Below are positions 7,708 through 14,982 of a stretch of 33,505 bases of DNA, piece by piece. The DNA is taken from contig JAPZAO010000004.1 of NCBI GenBank assembly GCA_027460615.1, positions 1 through 33,505 of the forward strand, in the 5' to 3' direction. The notes beneath the pieces were generated by a model. The model saw only the letters and a list, made by a program, of their open reading frames with translations, was not told where the DNA came from and searched no databases. The DNA comes from Candidatus Methanoperedens sp. (GTDB lineage: Archaea > Halobacteriota > Methanosarcinia > Methanosarcinales > Methanoperedenaceae). How positions within the stretch are numbered: the first letter of the stretch is position 1; every line of letters begins with the position of its first letter. The translations under genes and the position numbers were made by a program.

Positions 7708-7956
7708 TTAAAACAATCGCTCTTTCCCAATAGGTCTTGTTGCGCCGGTTCCACCGCAATTAGTGCATGGTATGCCATGCATTAAATAACCTCTTCCCTT
7801 GCACCACTGGCATTTTCGGGATGAGTCTACAACCTCTACTTTTCCTGTTCCGCCGCAGACAATACATGCCGTGCCAAAGTGTTTTCCTGTCCCGTCACAA
7901 TACGCGCATTTAACTACACCTGGTACTTTGGGGGTTCTTACTTTTGCTTCTGCCAT
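7708..7956 (-). CDS. DnaJ-type zinc-finger protein with four CxxCxGxG motifs
   Basis: An 82-aa protein made almost wholly of the cysteine-rich zinc domain of DnaJ: CAYCDGTG, CIVCGGTG, CQWCKGRG and CTNCGGTG, four CxxCxGxG repeats that would bind two zinc ions. No J domain or substrate-binding domain is present, so it is a stand-alone zinc module that may act in protein folding, metal handling or thiol chemistry. A GGTGATG-type ribosome binding site precedes the ATG. It lies directly downstream of mcrA on the same strand but after a terminator, so it is a separate unit that may still be linked to Mcr assembly. Confidence 0.85.
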   Translation of the reverse strand: MAEAKVRTPKVPGVVKCAYCDGTGKHFGTACIVCGGTGKVEVVDSSRKCQWCKGRGYLMHGIPCTNCGGTGATRPIGKERLF

Positions 7957-8020
7957 TTTAAATCACATCACCATTAATTTCAAACTATGTTATAAATTTT
8001 TCCATTTGATTTTCGTATCC

Positions 8021-8056
8021 CAAAAAAAATAAGAAAAGTAGGCATTTAGCCTACTT
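8021..8056 (-). terminator. Intrinsic terminator of the mcr operon
   Basis: Eight bases after the mcrA stop codon, AAGTAGGC and GCCTACTT form a perfect 8-bp stem with a 5-nt loop (8036-8056). On the transcribed strand it is followed by a T-rich run of TTTTCTTATTTTTTTT. Position and shape fit a strong end of transcription for mcrBDGA. Confidence 0.75.
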
Positions 8057-8064
8057 AACATTGT

Positions 8065-9753
8065 TTACTTTGCTGGGATAACGAATGCTCTCTCACCGGC
8101 GCAGCGGTCCCACTCTCTGAGTGCTGCCTTGCCGAATGCTCCTCTTGGGTCAGCGAAGTCAAAGTTGACAAGGTCATCTGCGAAGCAGGCCTTGACTAAC
8201 GGGTTGACAACGAAGGCATCTTTGCCAGCGTGAGCTGCTGCAACTACAGCGGTGTATCCACCCTGGTGACCTACGTTCATTGCGTAGTTGGGGTAGTTAG
8301 CGCCTCTGCATTCGCCTATGCAGCCTTCATCTGATGCAATTGAGAACACGTTGGTTGCACCGCACTGATCCTGCAGGTCATACCCGTAGAATCCAAGTCT
8401 GCCGTGTGCCTCTTTGTGGAGGTACATGGACAGGTACCATGCAGAGAGACCGGCCTGGCTGTGGCCTGTTGCCAGAGCTGTTGCGCCACCTGATGCGAGC
8501 GCGACGGCTGTTGCTCTCAGTGAACCACCGAAATGGTCTTCCAGTGTTGTTGGGTACTTCTCGTATGCTTCAAGACTGTACAGTGTTGTTTCTGTAGCAA
8601 TATCTTTTACAGTTTCAATGGTGGCTTTTGCCTTTCCATTTCCGCCGTATTTCTTTGATGCATAGTCGTTGCCCCAGTACAGGAAGTCGTCAAGGATATC
8701 GTTGCAGTATGCTGGTAATGCATACATTGTGAATCCGACGCCGCCTGACATGTAGCCACCGAGCCAGATCTGGTCATACAGCATTGTGGCTGCGCTTCCA
8801 ACCTGCAATACTACGTTGACTGGATCTTCTGGTGTCTTCCTGTTGGTCTGGACGATATCTGCCATGTGACCGAAGGACAATCCTCCGGGCTCATTTGGTC
8901 CACGGGCTCTGCGTGCCGGGATCATATCACCCATTTCGACAAGTCCTGCATGTTTGGCTGTGAATGCAAGTTCTCCGACTGCTGCTTCACCGGCGCACAT
9001 ATGATATGCGCTGATAAAGGTCATACCGACCTGCATTGCCATCCAGCGGCTTGTACCTGGTCCATCTTCAGTTCTTGTAACGATGGTTGGGATATGTACT
9101 GCCTGCCAGGAGGTCTTGCCTACTGCTGCCTTGACCTGTTTTGCCTGTGCTCCTGGGAATTCGTTGTCAATGTTGATAACGAACTGCTTATCTACTTCAT
9201 CCTGTAAGGTTTCGTCACCTGTGAATATTTTCACATAGCAGTCATCTACTAATGCCGGGTGTGTCTCGACCATGTGTTCCTGAACGATTGCTGCGCCAGG
9301 CATTGCGTGGTTCAAAACTTCCAGATAGTAGTTGATTGTCTCAGGTGTAACTTCCTTGCCCAATCTCTTTTCAAGAGTCTCATGTGCGAGGTCAAGACCT
9401 ACAACGCATGTTCTCCTGATATCGTCCCATTCCTGCTGCATTGCTGCATTGTTGACGAAGTGGAGATCGTCACCGTCGCATACGATATCTGTTCCAGATA
9501 TTGTGTATGGGGTCAACTGTCTCTGACCCATGGGTATACCGGCAAGGTGCAGTTTCGGATCATATGCCTGCAATCCTCTCTTCTTGGTGATTGCTGCTCC
9601 GCATTTTGCCATTTCTACCTTTCTTGGGTTCTGTGTATACCCAAGTCTCAGGTATTTGGTCTTCTTATCGGTTATTTTACCGCCCTTGTTTTTATTGGTG
9701 CCCCATTCTTTAGTATATTTTGTTTCCATTGCTTTTTGGAATCTTGGTGCCAT
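8065..9753 (-). CDS. mcrA: Methyl-coenzyme M reductase subunit alpha
   Basis: Catalytic subunit of the F430 nickel enzyme that forms, or in methanotrophic archaea activates, methane. At 562 aa it is full length. Using M. marburgensis numbering from memory: the Ni-ligand Gln147 is Gln158 (IVQEHMVE), N-methyl-His257 is His268, methyl-Arg271 is Arg282 ([12 protein letters not shown]), Phe330/Tyr333 are Phe341/Tyr344 (GGVGFTMY), Phe443-Tyr444-thioglycine445 are 455-457 ([11 protein letters not shown]), Asp450 is Asp462 and methyl-Cys452 is Cys464. The methyl-Gln400 position is Leu412 (GGSLRA), and the Gln usual in GFTQY is Met343. Additional cysteines include a CIGEC pair (478/482). SD GAGGTGA precedes the ATG. 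Last gene of mcrBDGA. Confidence 0.98.
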   Translation of the reverse strand: MAPRFQKAMETKYTKEWGTNKNKGGKITDKKTKYLRLGYTQNPRKVEMAKCGAAITKKRGLQAYDPKLHLAGIPMGQRQLTPYTISGTDIVCDGDDLHFVNNAAMQQEWDDIRRTCVVGLDLAHETLEKRLGKEVTPETINYYLEVLNHAMPGAAIVQEHMVETHPALVDDCYVKIFTGDETLQDEVDKQFVINIDNEFPGAQAKQVKAAVGKTSWQAVHIPTIVTRTEDGPGTSRWMAMQVGMTFISAYHMCAGEAAVGELAFTAKHAGLVEMGDMIPARRARGPNEPGGLSFGHMADIVQTNRKTPEDPVNVVLQVGSAATMLYDQIWLGGYMSGGVGFTMYALPAYCNDILDDFLYWGNDYASKKYGGNGKAKATIETVKDIATETTLYSLEAYEKYPTTLEDHFGGSLRATAVALASGGATALATGHSQAGLSAWYLSMYLHKEAHGRLGFYGYDLQDQCGATNVFSIASDEGCIGECRGANYPNYAMNVGHQGGYTAVVAAAHAGKDAFVVNPLVKACFADDLVNFDFADPRGAFGKAALREWDRCAGERAFVIPAK

Positions 9754-9763
9754 TTAATTCACC

Positions 9764-10513
9764 TCACGCCTTTGGGACGAACCCATATTTGGTTCTTAAT
9801 TCCCAGACTCTCTGAACATGTTCAACAACTTCCTTGTCGCTTCTGAAGGCTACATTGTCCACTCTATAGAATGTGGTTCTCTTGGCTGCTTCTGCTTCGC
9901 TCATTGGTTTGCCAAGGTTGACTTTTCTGTCAATTGGGACGCCGACCTGGTCTTTGTCACTTACAATGACGCCGCCTTCAAGTCTGCGCCTGTCCAGCAT
10001 ATCGAACATGGTGCCGTCTTCCTGCAATCTGAGGGAGTGTCCGTGAACTGTACAGCCTCTAAGGCCAGCAAGACCCGGGCATGTCATTTCGGTCTCTAAC
10101 TGTCTCTTTGTGTACTCTTCCATATCTCTCTCTCTCATTTCGTTGACCTGTCTGCCTGACAATGTGCCTGGGTCAACTCCTCTGAAATTGATTGCTGCAT
10201 GGTACGATCTCCAGTATGGTACTGATGGAGCATTGTACATGGAGTCAGCGAACTGTGAATATCTGACTCTGTCTCCAGCTGCTGCGCCTGGTGTTGGGTC
10301 AACGACCTCTCTTACGGAGCATTCTGGTTCGCCCATCTCTGAAAGTGGTGGGTGTGTGCTGGGATAATCCGAGCCGGGTGCTCTATGACCCAGTAATGCT
10401 GTTAAGTCCTCATCGGAAACATCACGCAGTTTCTCTACGTCATCAGACATGTGTTTTCTTCTATTCTTAGCAACTGAGGTATTGCCAGGATAATATTGTG
10501 GTTTATATGCCAT
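9764..10513 (-). CDS. mcrG: Methyl-coenzyme M reductase subunit gamma
   Basis: A 249-aa gamma subunit of the alpha2-beta2-gamma2 enzyme. Family landmarks are the N-terminal YKPQYYPGNTSVAKNRRKHM, the LLGHRAPGSDYPSTHPPL segment that shapes the substrate channel, and GLRGCTVHGHSLRLQEDG near the middle. Length is normal. A strong AGGAGGAAAA ribosome binding site lies just upstream of the ATG. It is separated from mcrA by 10 bases and from mcrD by 55 bases; that 55-base gap is where mcrC would sit in the Methanosarcina order, and no mcrC is present. Confidence 0.98.
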   Translation of the reverse strand: MAYKPQYYPGNTSVAKNRRKHMSDDVEKLRDVSDEDLTALLGHRAPGSDYPSTHPPLSEMGEPECSVREVVDPTPGAAAGDRVRYSQFADSMYNAPSVPYWRSYHAAINFRGVDPGTLSGRQVNEMRERDMEEYTKRQLETEMTCPGLAGLRGCTVHGHSLRLQEDGTMFDMLDRRRLEGGVIVSDKDQVGVPIDRKVNLGKPMSEAEAAKRTTFYRVDNVAFRSDKEVVEHVQRVWELRTKYGFVPKA

Positions 10514-10568
10514 ATTTTTTCCTCCTAATTAATTTGAATCGGTCCTTCTGCTCTGTGGATGGATAAAC

Positions 10569-11090
10569 TCACGATTTCTCCTCTGTTCCAATTACACAGA
10601 GGTTCGTTTCCGCTTTTGCATGCGGGTCCATTAGGCCGAGTATTCGTTCATCTTCAAGATTGATGCGTTCATCAGTCTTGCTTTTGAACCCATACTTACC
10701 ATAATCAGTCAAAGTAGCTTTTTTCTTGATGAAGAATCCCTGTTTGAATTCAAAGGAAAAAGGTAACGCTCGCTCACACGCTTTTCTAAGCTCTTCCTTT
10801 GCGGTTTCATCTTCTATTTCGACGATTACTTCGCCAACCATTACATGCAATTCGAATGCACAATCTCCTACATGGATTATTTCCATGTTGGGGTGGTTAA
10901 CATCCGTCCCTGTTCCAGGTCCGCATGTGACCTTCCTGGGAAGATTTTTACCGCCGATAAGCATTCGTATTACCCCCTTGACCTGATCAATCTCATTTAA
11001 GAGTTTTTCAGCAGTCGCAGGTTGTAACAATTTACACGGAAATACTTTGATTTGGATCGGTTTACCCGGTATTGGAGCAGCTCTTACCAT
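10569..11090 (-). CDS. mcrD: Methyl-coenzyme M reductase operon protein D
   Basis: A 173-aa McrD protein, not part of the mature enzyme but found with apo-Mcr and thought to assist assembly or F430 delivery. Typical features are the IQIKVFPCKLLQPATAEKLLNEI start region, RMLIGGKNLPRKVTCGPG and the ELHVMVGEVIVEIED strand pair. It begins 14 bases after mcrB with a modest GGAG ribosome binding site, which fits lower output than mcrG and mcrA, whose sites are stronger. Confidence 0.95.
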   Translation of the reverse strand: MVRAAPIPGKPIQIKVFPCKLLQPATAEKLLNEIDQVKGVIRMLIGGKNLPRKVTCGPGTGTDVNHPNMEIIHVGDCAFELHVMVGEVIVEIEDETAKEELRKACERALPFSFEFKQGFFIKKKATLTDYGKYGFKSKTDERINLEDERILGLMDPHAKAETNLCVIGTEEKS

Positions 11091-11104
11091 TCAATTTCTC
11101 CGAT

Positions 11105-12409
11105 TTATACGGCTCCTGCTACTGCCTTGATTGGCTCTCTGAACTCATCTACCGAGCTGAAGACATCTCCTACTAATCCTGAGGTCTTCTCGGGGCTGTA
11201 GATCTGAACACCTGCGTCAAGAGCAACTGCTGCTGCTACGCATGGTACTGCAAGACCCTTTGAGTGCCTGGTAACGACGTGGTTGCCGTTGAAGACTCCT
11301 GGTCCACCGCCTCCATAAATGGAGTGTGAGAAGAAGGAGAATCCGACTGCTGCGCCCTCTACCTTACCGAAGTCACATCCTGGGAGTGAGGTTTCCTTCT
11401 CAACGAGGTCGTTGAAGTACAGCAATACTGCTGATACTGACTGTGGGGCTCTCATCGCACCGCAGTTAATGAGTGTTGCTGCAAGTGTGCCTGCTGCACA
11501 GTATGCATTCCACTTTGCGACATCGTTGGTCTTATAGGTCGTATAGCCAGATGCGAATTTCTTATCTGCACTGATTACCTTGTCTGCAATTGCCTTTTCG
11601 ACACATGCATGGACGACTGTACCGATTGTACCGGTCTTGCCCTGTGCTTTTACTGTTCCATACACCATGTTGTTTGCATTTAAGCCCTGGTGGGAGAATG
11701 CCATTAATCTGTGTCTCTCCTGGTTACCGATTGCGTCACCCATTTCGAATACGGCTGTATTCTCAAGGATTGAGCAAAGGGCGGCTGTGTTCATAGCGCT
11801 CTTCTTGCATACTGCTGCAAGGTGGTTTGCCATGACGTTTCTTAATGTATAGCCAAAGCCTTCATCTTTCTGTGGGATTTCGACGATTGACTTTACGTTT
11901 CCGCCTACCATATCAAGTGTCTGTGGGTACTGTCCCCAGACAGCGGACTTAATGGTTGGTGCATCGAACATTCCAATGTTGAACTGGCTTATTATTGCCT
12001 GTGTTGTTGCTGATGCTGCGCAGGTCAATGATGATACATATTCTGCTGCTACATCTATTCTTGCGGATGGTACTTGAACGATTAACTGTTTTCCACCATT
12101 TAAGGCATTTACAACAGTGTCATCTCCGCTGTCTACCTTTACCATATCGGCAACTGCGGCCTGTATTTTTGAAGCGTTCTTTACTATATCTAATTTCATT
12201 TCTCTACCGGGAATCTTTCTGCCCTTGCCACCGATTGCGGATGTTGCTAAGGTTTTCTCGATTCCTGCTAAGTCAACGGCTGCTGTTCGCTTAATACCGG
12301 TGACTATTTTCTTGATAGCGGCATTTCTCATCGGGCTTATGTCGTTTATGTCGACGCCTGATTTGAGTTTTGCTCCTCTGTCGCTATATAGGTCTATTGT
12401 GTCAGCCAC
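11105..12409 (-). CDS. mcrB: Methyl-coenzyme M reductase subunit beta
   Basis: A 434-aa beta subunit, which lines the active-site channel and binds coenzyme B together with alpha. Recognisable segments are IDLYSDRGAKLKSGVDINDI at the N-terminus and SIYGGGGPGVFNGNHVVTRH near residue 365-385, including the Gly-rich stretch and the HVVTRHSKG motif. The start codon is GTG (12407-12409), chosen because it is preceded by a perfect TAGGAGGTAA site and because the family N-terminus aligns there. It is the first gene of the operon and has a structured leader upstream. Confidence 0.97.
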   Translation of the reverse strand: MADTIDLYSDRGAKLKSGVDINDISPMRNAAIKKIVTGIKRTAAVDLAGIEKTLATSAIGGKGRKIPGREMKLDIVKNASKIQAAVADMVKVDSGDDTVVNALNGGKQLIVQVPSARIDVAAEYVSSLTCAASATTQAIISQFNIGMFDAPTIKSAVWGQYPQTLDMVGGNVKSIVEIPQKDEGFGYTLRNVMANHLAAVCKKSAMNTAALCSILENTAVFEMGDAIGNQERHRLMAFSHQGLNANNMVYGTVKAQGKTGTIGTVVHACVEKAIADKVISADKKFASGYTTYKTNDVAKWNAYCAAGTLAATLINCGAMRAPQSVSAVLLYFNDLVEKETSLPGCDFGKVEGAAVGFSFFSHSIYGGGGPGVFNGNHVVTRHSKGLAVPCVAAAVALDAGVQIYSPEKTSGLVGDVFSSVDEFREPIKAVAGAV

Positions 12410-12435
12410 GTTTATTTACCTCCTAATTTTGTATT

Positions 12436-12561
12436 TTCCAAGAAATTGCTCACTTGGAATCGATACAACAAACGAGCGACCACAACATGATAGAGTATAG
12501 AACCCAAAATAAGATAATTATGTTCTATTCATCCCAGTCACATTGTTTTTTATTGTATCGA
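12436..12561 (-). ncRNA. Predicted structured 5' leader of the mcr operon
   Basis: Three sets of perfect inverted repeats lie in front of mcrB. P1 pairs TCGATACAA (12460-12468) with TTGTATCGA (12553-12561), 9 bp, extendable by three A-U pairs after one mismatch. Inside it P2 pairs ATAGAAC (12497-12503) with GTTCTAT (12522-12528), 7 bp. Just outside, beside the mcrB ribosome binding site, P3 pairs TTCCAAG (12436-12442) with CTTGGAA (12453-12459), 7 bp with a 10-nt loop. P1 and P3 abut with no gap between 12459 and 12460, allowing coaxial stacking. I do not recognise a known riboswitch class. Confidence 0.45.
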
Positions 12562-12597
12562 ACATCCATTACAATCCCTTGTACCACCTACCAATTC

Positions 12598-12614
12598 CTT
12601 TAAAGTACTTAAAG
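12598..12614. promoter_or_regulatory. Palindrome CTTTAA-N5-TTAAAG upstream of mcr
   Basis: A perfect 6-bp dyad with a 5-base centre sits about 190 bp before mcrB. It overlaps an AT-rich TATA-like segment, so it may be the TATA box itself, a repressor site over it, or both. Confidence 0.35.
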
Positions 12615-12704
12615 CTTACGAATCGTTCATGATAATACATTATAAAATAAATCGTGTCGACGAAGCATGGTTTTAATTAGCAAGTAGCTTCTTTTATTAT
12701 ATAT

Positions 12705-13013
12705 TTATCCGCCGCTTTCCACACTGACATCACTCATTTCAGCGTTACCAGCTTCTTTCTGTTTTTCCAATACTTGGTTGACTTCTTCACGAGTTAATAT
12801 TTTCTCACTGAGCTCTTTCTCCTCAACAGGATTTATTATTTTTAGAACCTCGGTTTTATAATATAGATTTGTCTTATCTACAAGAGCCCAGGTCCCTTCA
12901 TCGTCAGAAACGATTTCAATTACATTACCTTTCGTACCTGTATTTATATATTGTACAAAACTTCCCGCATGCAAAGGGTTTCCTGCCGAATCGGATACCT
13001 TTATTTCACTCAT
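12705..13013 (-). CDS. DUF2098 family protein
   Basis: A 102-aa protein matching the DUF2098 pattern conserved in methanogens: SAGNPLHAGSFVQYINTGTKG, VIEIVSDDEGTWALVDKTNLYY, and a strand-rich SH3/Tudor-like first half, followed by a charged helical tail. Its role is unknown; presence in methanogens and position directly upstream of mcrB on the same strand suggest a methane-metabolism link, but the 295-bp gap argues for separate transcripts. The insertion sequence begins 48 bases upstream of the ATG and may have separated this gene from its former promoter. Confidence 0.8.
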   Translation of the reverse strand: MSEIKVSDSAGNPLHAGSFVQYINTGTKGNVIEIVSDDEGTWALVDKTNLYYKTEVLKIINPVEEKELSEKILTREEVNQVLEKQKEAGNAEMSDVSVESGG

Positions 13014-13061
13014 CTGTTCCTGTGATTGAACTGATTACTATTAATAATTACGGTCATAAGC

Positions 13062-13080
13062 GGCTGTGGGACAAAACTAA
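13062..13080 (+). repeat. Left terminal inverted repeat of the insertion sequence
   Basis: Nineteen bases that match the complement of 14237-14255 at 17 positions; the outer 12 (GGCTGTGGGACA) are identical. Confidence 0.75.
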
Positions 13081-13092
13081 AAATAGCACTTA

Positions 13093-13263
13093 TCAAACCC
13101 CTCCATCTTTTAAGACAATTACAAACACCCTTTTTCCAATGTATTTCTTTTGAGCATCAATTTTAGCCCCATTTCCATAAGGTGTTACTCTCTTTTCGTA
13201 TATCTCTTCAACATTATCTTTAATTGATAGCTTTCCGCCTACCACTGCTTTGATTTCTCTCAT
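13093..13263 (-). CDS. DUF2080 transposon-associated protein
   Basis: A 56-aa protein beginning MREIKAVVGGKLSIKDNVEE and containing VTPYGNGAKIDAQKKYIGKR, the signature of DUF2080 proteins encoded inside archaeal insertion sequences. The fold is probably a short AbrB-like or beta-rich unit; its role in transposition is not known. An upstream in-frame ATG (13287) exists, but the family begins at the ATG used here. It is divergent from the transposase with a 53-bp gap, so both can be driven from one central promoter region with TATA-like TATAATATATAC. Confidence 0.78.
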   Translation of the reverse strand: MREIKAVVGGKLSIKDNVEEIYEKRVTPYGNGAKIDAQKKYIGKRVFVIVLKDGGV

Positions 13264-13316
13264 AGTATAATATATACATGTAAACACTTATATACTTTAC
13301 GGACGTATTAGGAACC

Positions 13317-14240
13317 ATGATGAGAAGTGAGGAAATAAGAAAAAGGTTGAAAGATATTGACGAATTTCTGCTAAACCAGTACAAAGATAACAAAGCAGAA
13401 AAGAAACGTGATTGGCGAACTTATGAACAGCAATTGATGAATCGGGCAAAAGGAGCAATCCGTAACCTTGAACCTTTATTACAGAGAGTCATTATCCTCC
13501 TGCTGAAAGAACTTTTTGGGGAAAGCAACAGGAGAATGGCATCAATGCTTGCTTTATTTTCTCTCCTCTCTGGAGTTGAGATCAGCTATAAGACTGTAGA
13601 ACGTTTATATTCAAATCCTGATGTTGAAATGGCAATTTACAACCTCCACGTGCTGATTTTAAAGACTAAAGGGGTTAAGAACATTCATGCATGTGGAGAT
13701 GGGACTGGTTATTCATTAACGATAAAAAAGCATTATGCTTCTGAAACTCAGTTACGAAAGGATAAAGCAAAAGAGTATTCGGGGACAAAGGCTTTCGTTT
13801 ATTCTTTTAAGTTGATGGATATTGAGTCCAAAATGTATGTAGCATTTGGAATGAGTTTAAAGAGTGAAAAAGAAGCTTTTGACAAAGCAATGGAAATGCT
13901 AAAACACATTGATGTAAAAATCGATAGTGTGAGGCTTGATAAATATTACAGCTTTCCTTCTTATGTGGATAGATTCGGGAAGGCAAAGGTCTATGTCATT
14001 CCGAGAAAAAATGCGACTTTGAGGGGTTCCTGGAAATGGAAGGATACGATGGATGAGTTTGTAAATGATACGATTCCTTACCTTGGACAATATTTTCTCA
14101 GAAATAATTCTGAGTCTGGATTTTCGGCGGATAAGAGAGGGTTTGGATGGACGGTGGGACAAAAAAGGGATGATCGGATTGACACTGCTTTAACCTGCAC
14201 TGGTGTCTGGCATAATTTGTTATACTTGTACCCCACTTAA
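13317..14240 (+). CDS. DDE transposase
   Basis: A 307-aa transposase with an N-terminal helical DNA-binding part (about 1-110) and a DDE RNase H-like core. Likely catalytic residues are Asp128 (HACGDGTG), Asp208 (VRLDKYYSF) and Glu266 (NNSESGFSADKRGFGW). It opens with ATGATG at 13317/13320 and its TAA stop lies inside the right inverted repeat, as in compact insertion sequences. No frameshift is present. The family is probably the ISNCY group near ISA1214, judged from the DUF2080 partner; a sequence search would settle this. Confidence 0.85.
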   Translation: MMRSEEIRKRLKDIDEFLLNQYKDNKAEKKRDWRTYEQQLMNRAKGAIRNLEPLLQRVIILLLKELFGESNRRMASMLALFSLLSGVEISYKTVERLYSNPDVEMAIYNLHVLILKTKGVKNIHACGDGTGYSLTIKKHYASETQLRKDKAKEYSGTKAFVYSFKLMDIESKMYVAFGMSLKSEKEAFDKAMEMLKHIDVKIDSVRLDKYYSFPSYVDRFGKAKVYVIPRKNATLRGSWKWKDTMDEFVNDTIPYLGQYFLRNNSESGFSADKRGFGWTVGQKRDDRIDTALTCTGVWHNLLYLYPT

Positions 14241-14255
14241 TTCTGTCCCACAGCC
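14237..14255 (-). repeat. Right terminal inverted repeat of the insertion sequence
   Basis: Read on the minus strand it begins GGCTGTGGGACAGAATTAA and pairs with the left end. It includes the transposase stop codon at 14238-14240. Confidence 0.75.
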
Positions 14256-14320
14256 TGTTTTTGGTCATACGTGAAACATGTGTTGCTTTTTGTACAAAAG
14301 AAAGGAATGAAGAAAAAGAA

Positions 14321-14938
14321 TTAAAATACGGATGAAAGTTTCTTAAAAATCTCATATAGCGTGTACTTCCTATAATCTATCAATCTGGCGTACGCTGCTG
14401 AAAAAATTTCTTTTTTTGGTTCCTGTGTTTTTGCTCCTGTTAACATCGAAGGATTTGATGACGGGGGCACTCCATGGCATTTTGGACATGCAGACTCAAG
14501 TTTTGCTTTGTGAACCTCATGGATTTTCCCTCCGCCAGTGATTGATACTGACGCTCCGTGGCATCCTGCACAGTTCGTTCTACTAATACCCGGTCTTACA
14601 GGTAAAGTGCCGTTCCCATGACACTTTTCACATGAAACTCCGTTGTGCATCTGATGATATGCTTCCGGGGTATCCGGAGTGTTATGGCATTTGCTGCATA
14701 TCTGACTGTGTGCCTGTTCAAGATTATTGATATTATCTTTGATATTGTGACATTTATCGCACGCTTCATCTGTGCTGGAAAAACTTCCTATTGAATATCC
14801 CTTCACATAATGGCAGTAGTAACATATTGGTATTGGTCTATGGTCTGATATTATGTCTTGCTGTGACTCTGCTGCAACGACCGAAATTGTTAAAAAAGCA
14901 ATTGACAGAACCAGAAAAGATAAGCGTGTTTTGTTCAT
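14321..14938 (-). CDS. Secreted hexahaem c-type cytochrome
   Basis: A 205-aa protein with a signal peptide (MNKTRLSFLVLSIAFLTISVVA, cleavage probably before AES) and six CxxCH haem-attachment sites at Cys39, 60, 81, 103, 123 and 151. Six haems in about 120 residues is very dense, as in electron-wire cytochromes of the class III/NrfB/OmcZ style. The C-terminal ~45 residues lack haem and are rich in Tyr, Lys and aromatic residues. It would act outside the cytoplasmic membrane in moving electrons from methane oxidation to an acceptor. It lies 44 bases after the pentahaem cytochrome, beyond a terminator, with a TAGGAAC ribosome binding site. Confidence 0.9.
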   Translation of the reverse strand: MNKTRLSFLVLSIAFLTISVVAAESQQDIISDHRPIPICYYCHYVKGYSIGSFSSTDEACDKCHNIKDNINNLEQAHSQICSKCHNTPDTPEAYHQMHNGVSCEKCHGNGTLPVRPGISRTNCAGCHGASVSITGGGKIHEVHKAKLESACPKCHGVPPSSNPSMLTGAKTQEPKKEIFSAAYARLIDYRKYTLYEIFKKLSSVF

Positions 14939-14949
14939 AAGCCGTTCCT

Positions 14950-14980
14950 AAAAAAAAGGAAGGGGTTTAACCCCCTTTCC
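14950..14980 (-). terminator. Terminator or attenuator between the two cytochrome genes
   Basis: On the minus strand GGAA(A)GGGG and CCCCTTCC pair with one bulged A around a short loop, followed by eight T. It starts 2 bases after the pentahaem stop and its T-run leads straight into the ribosome binding site of the hexahaem gene. Partial read-through would give unequal amounts of the two cytochromes. Confidence 0.7.
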
Positions 14981-14982
14981 AT

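Larger units (their letters stand above)
12410..12704 (-). promoter_or_regulatory. mcr operon control region and leader
   Basis: A 295-bp gap without a gene separates DUF2098 from mcrB, both on the minus strand. It must hold the mcr promoter. TATA-like segments on the minus strand occur near 12598-12614 and 12636-12650; which is used cannot be decided. Nested inverted repeats between 12436 and 12561 (next entry) imply a folded 5' leader of at least 150 nt if transcription starts upstream of them. Confidence 0.6.
13062..14255. mobile_element. Insertion sequence of about 1.2 kb (ISNCY/ISA1214-like)
   Basis: The element is bounded by imperfect terminal inverted repeats: GGCTGTGGGACAAAACTAA at 13062-13080 and its complement at 14237-14255, 17 of 19 positions matching. 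It carries a DUF2080 gene and a DDE transposase pointing away from each other. GGTCATA occurs 3 bases outside the left end and 7 bases outside the right end, a possible target duplication if the true ends lie slightly further out. Transposase and both ends are intact, so it may be active. Family assignment rests on the DUF2080 partner and transposase style. Confidence 0.8.

Noticed and set aside
9259-9846. Plus-strand frame of 195 codons opposite mcrA
   Set aside because: Cys/Phe-rich text without a domain, caused by codon bias of mcrA on the other strand.
14256-14320. Possible remnant gene between the insertion sequence and the hexahaem cytochrome
   Set aside because: Only 65 AT-rich bases with stops in every frame; nothing supportable apart from the GGTCATA repeat.
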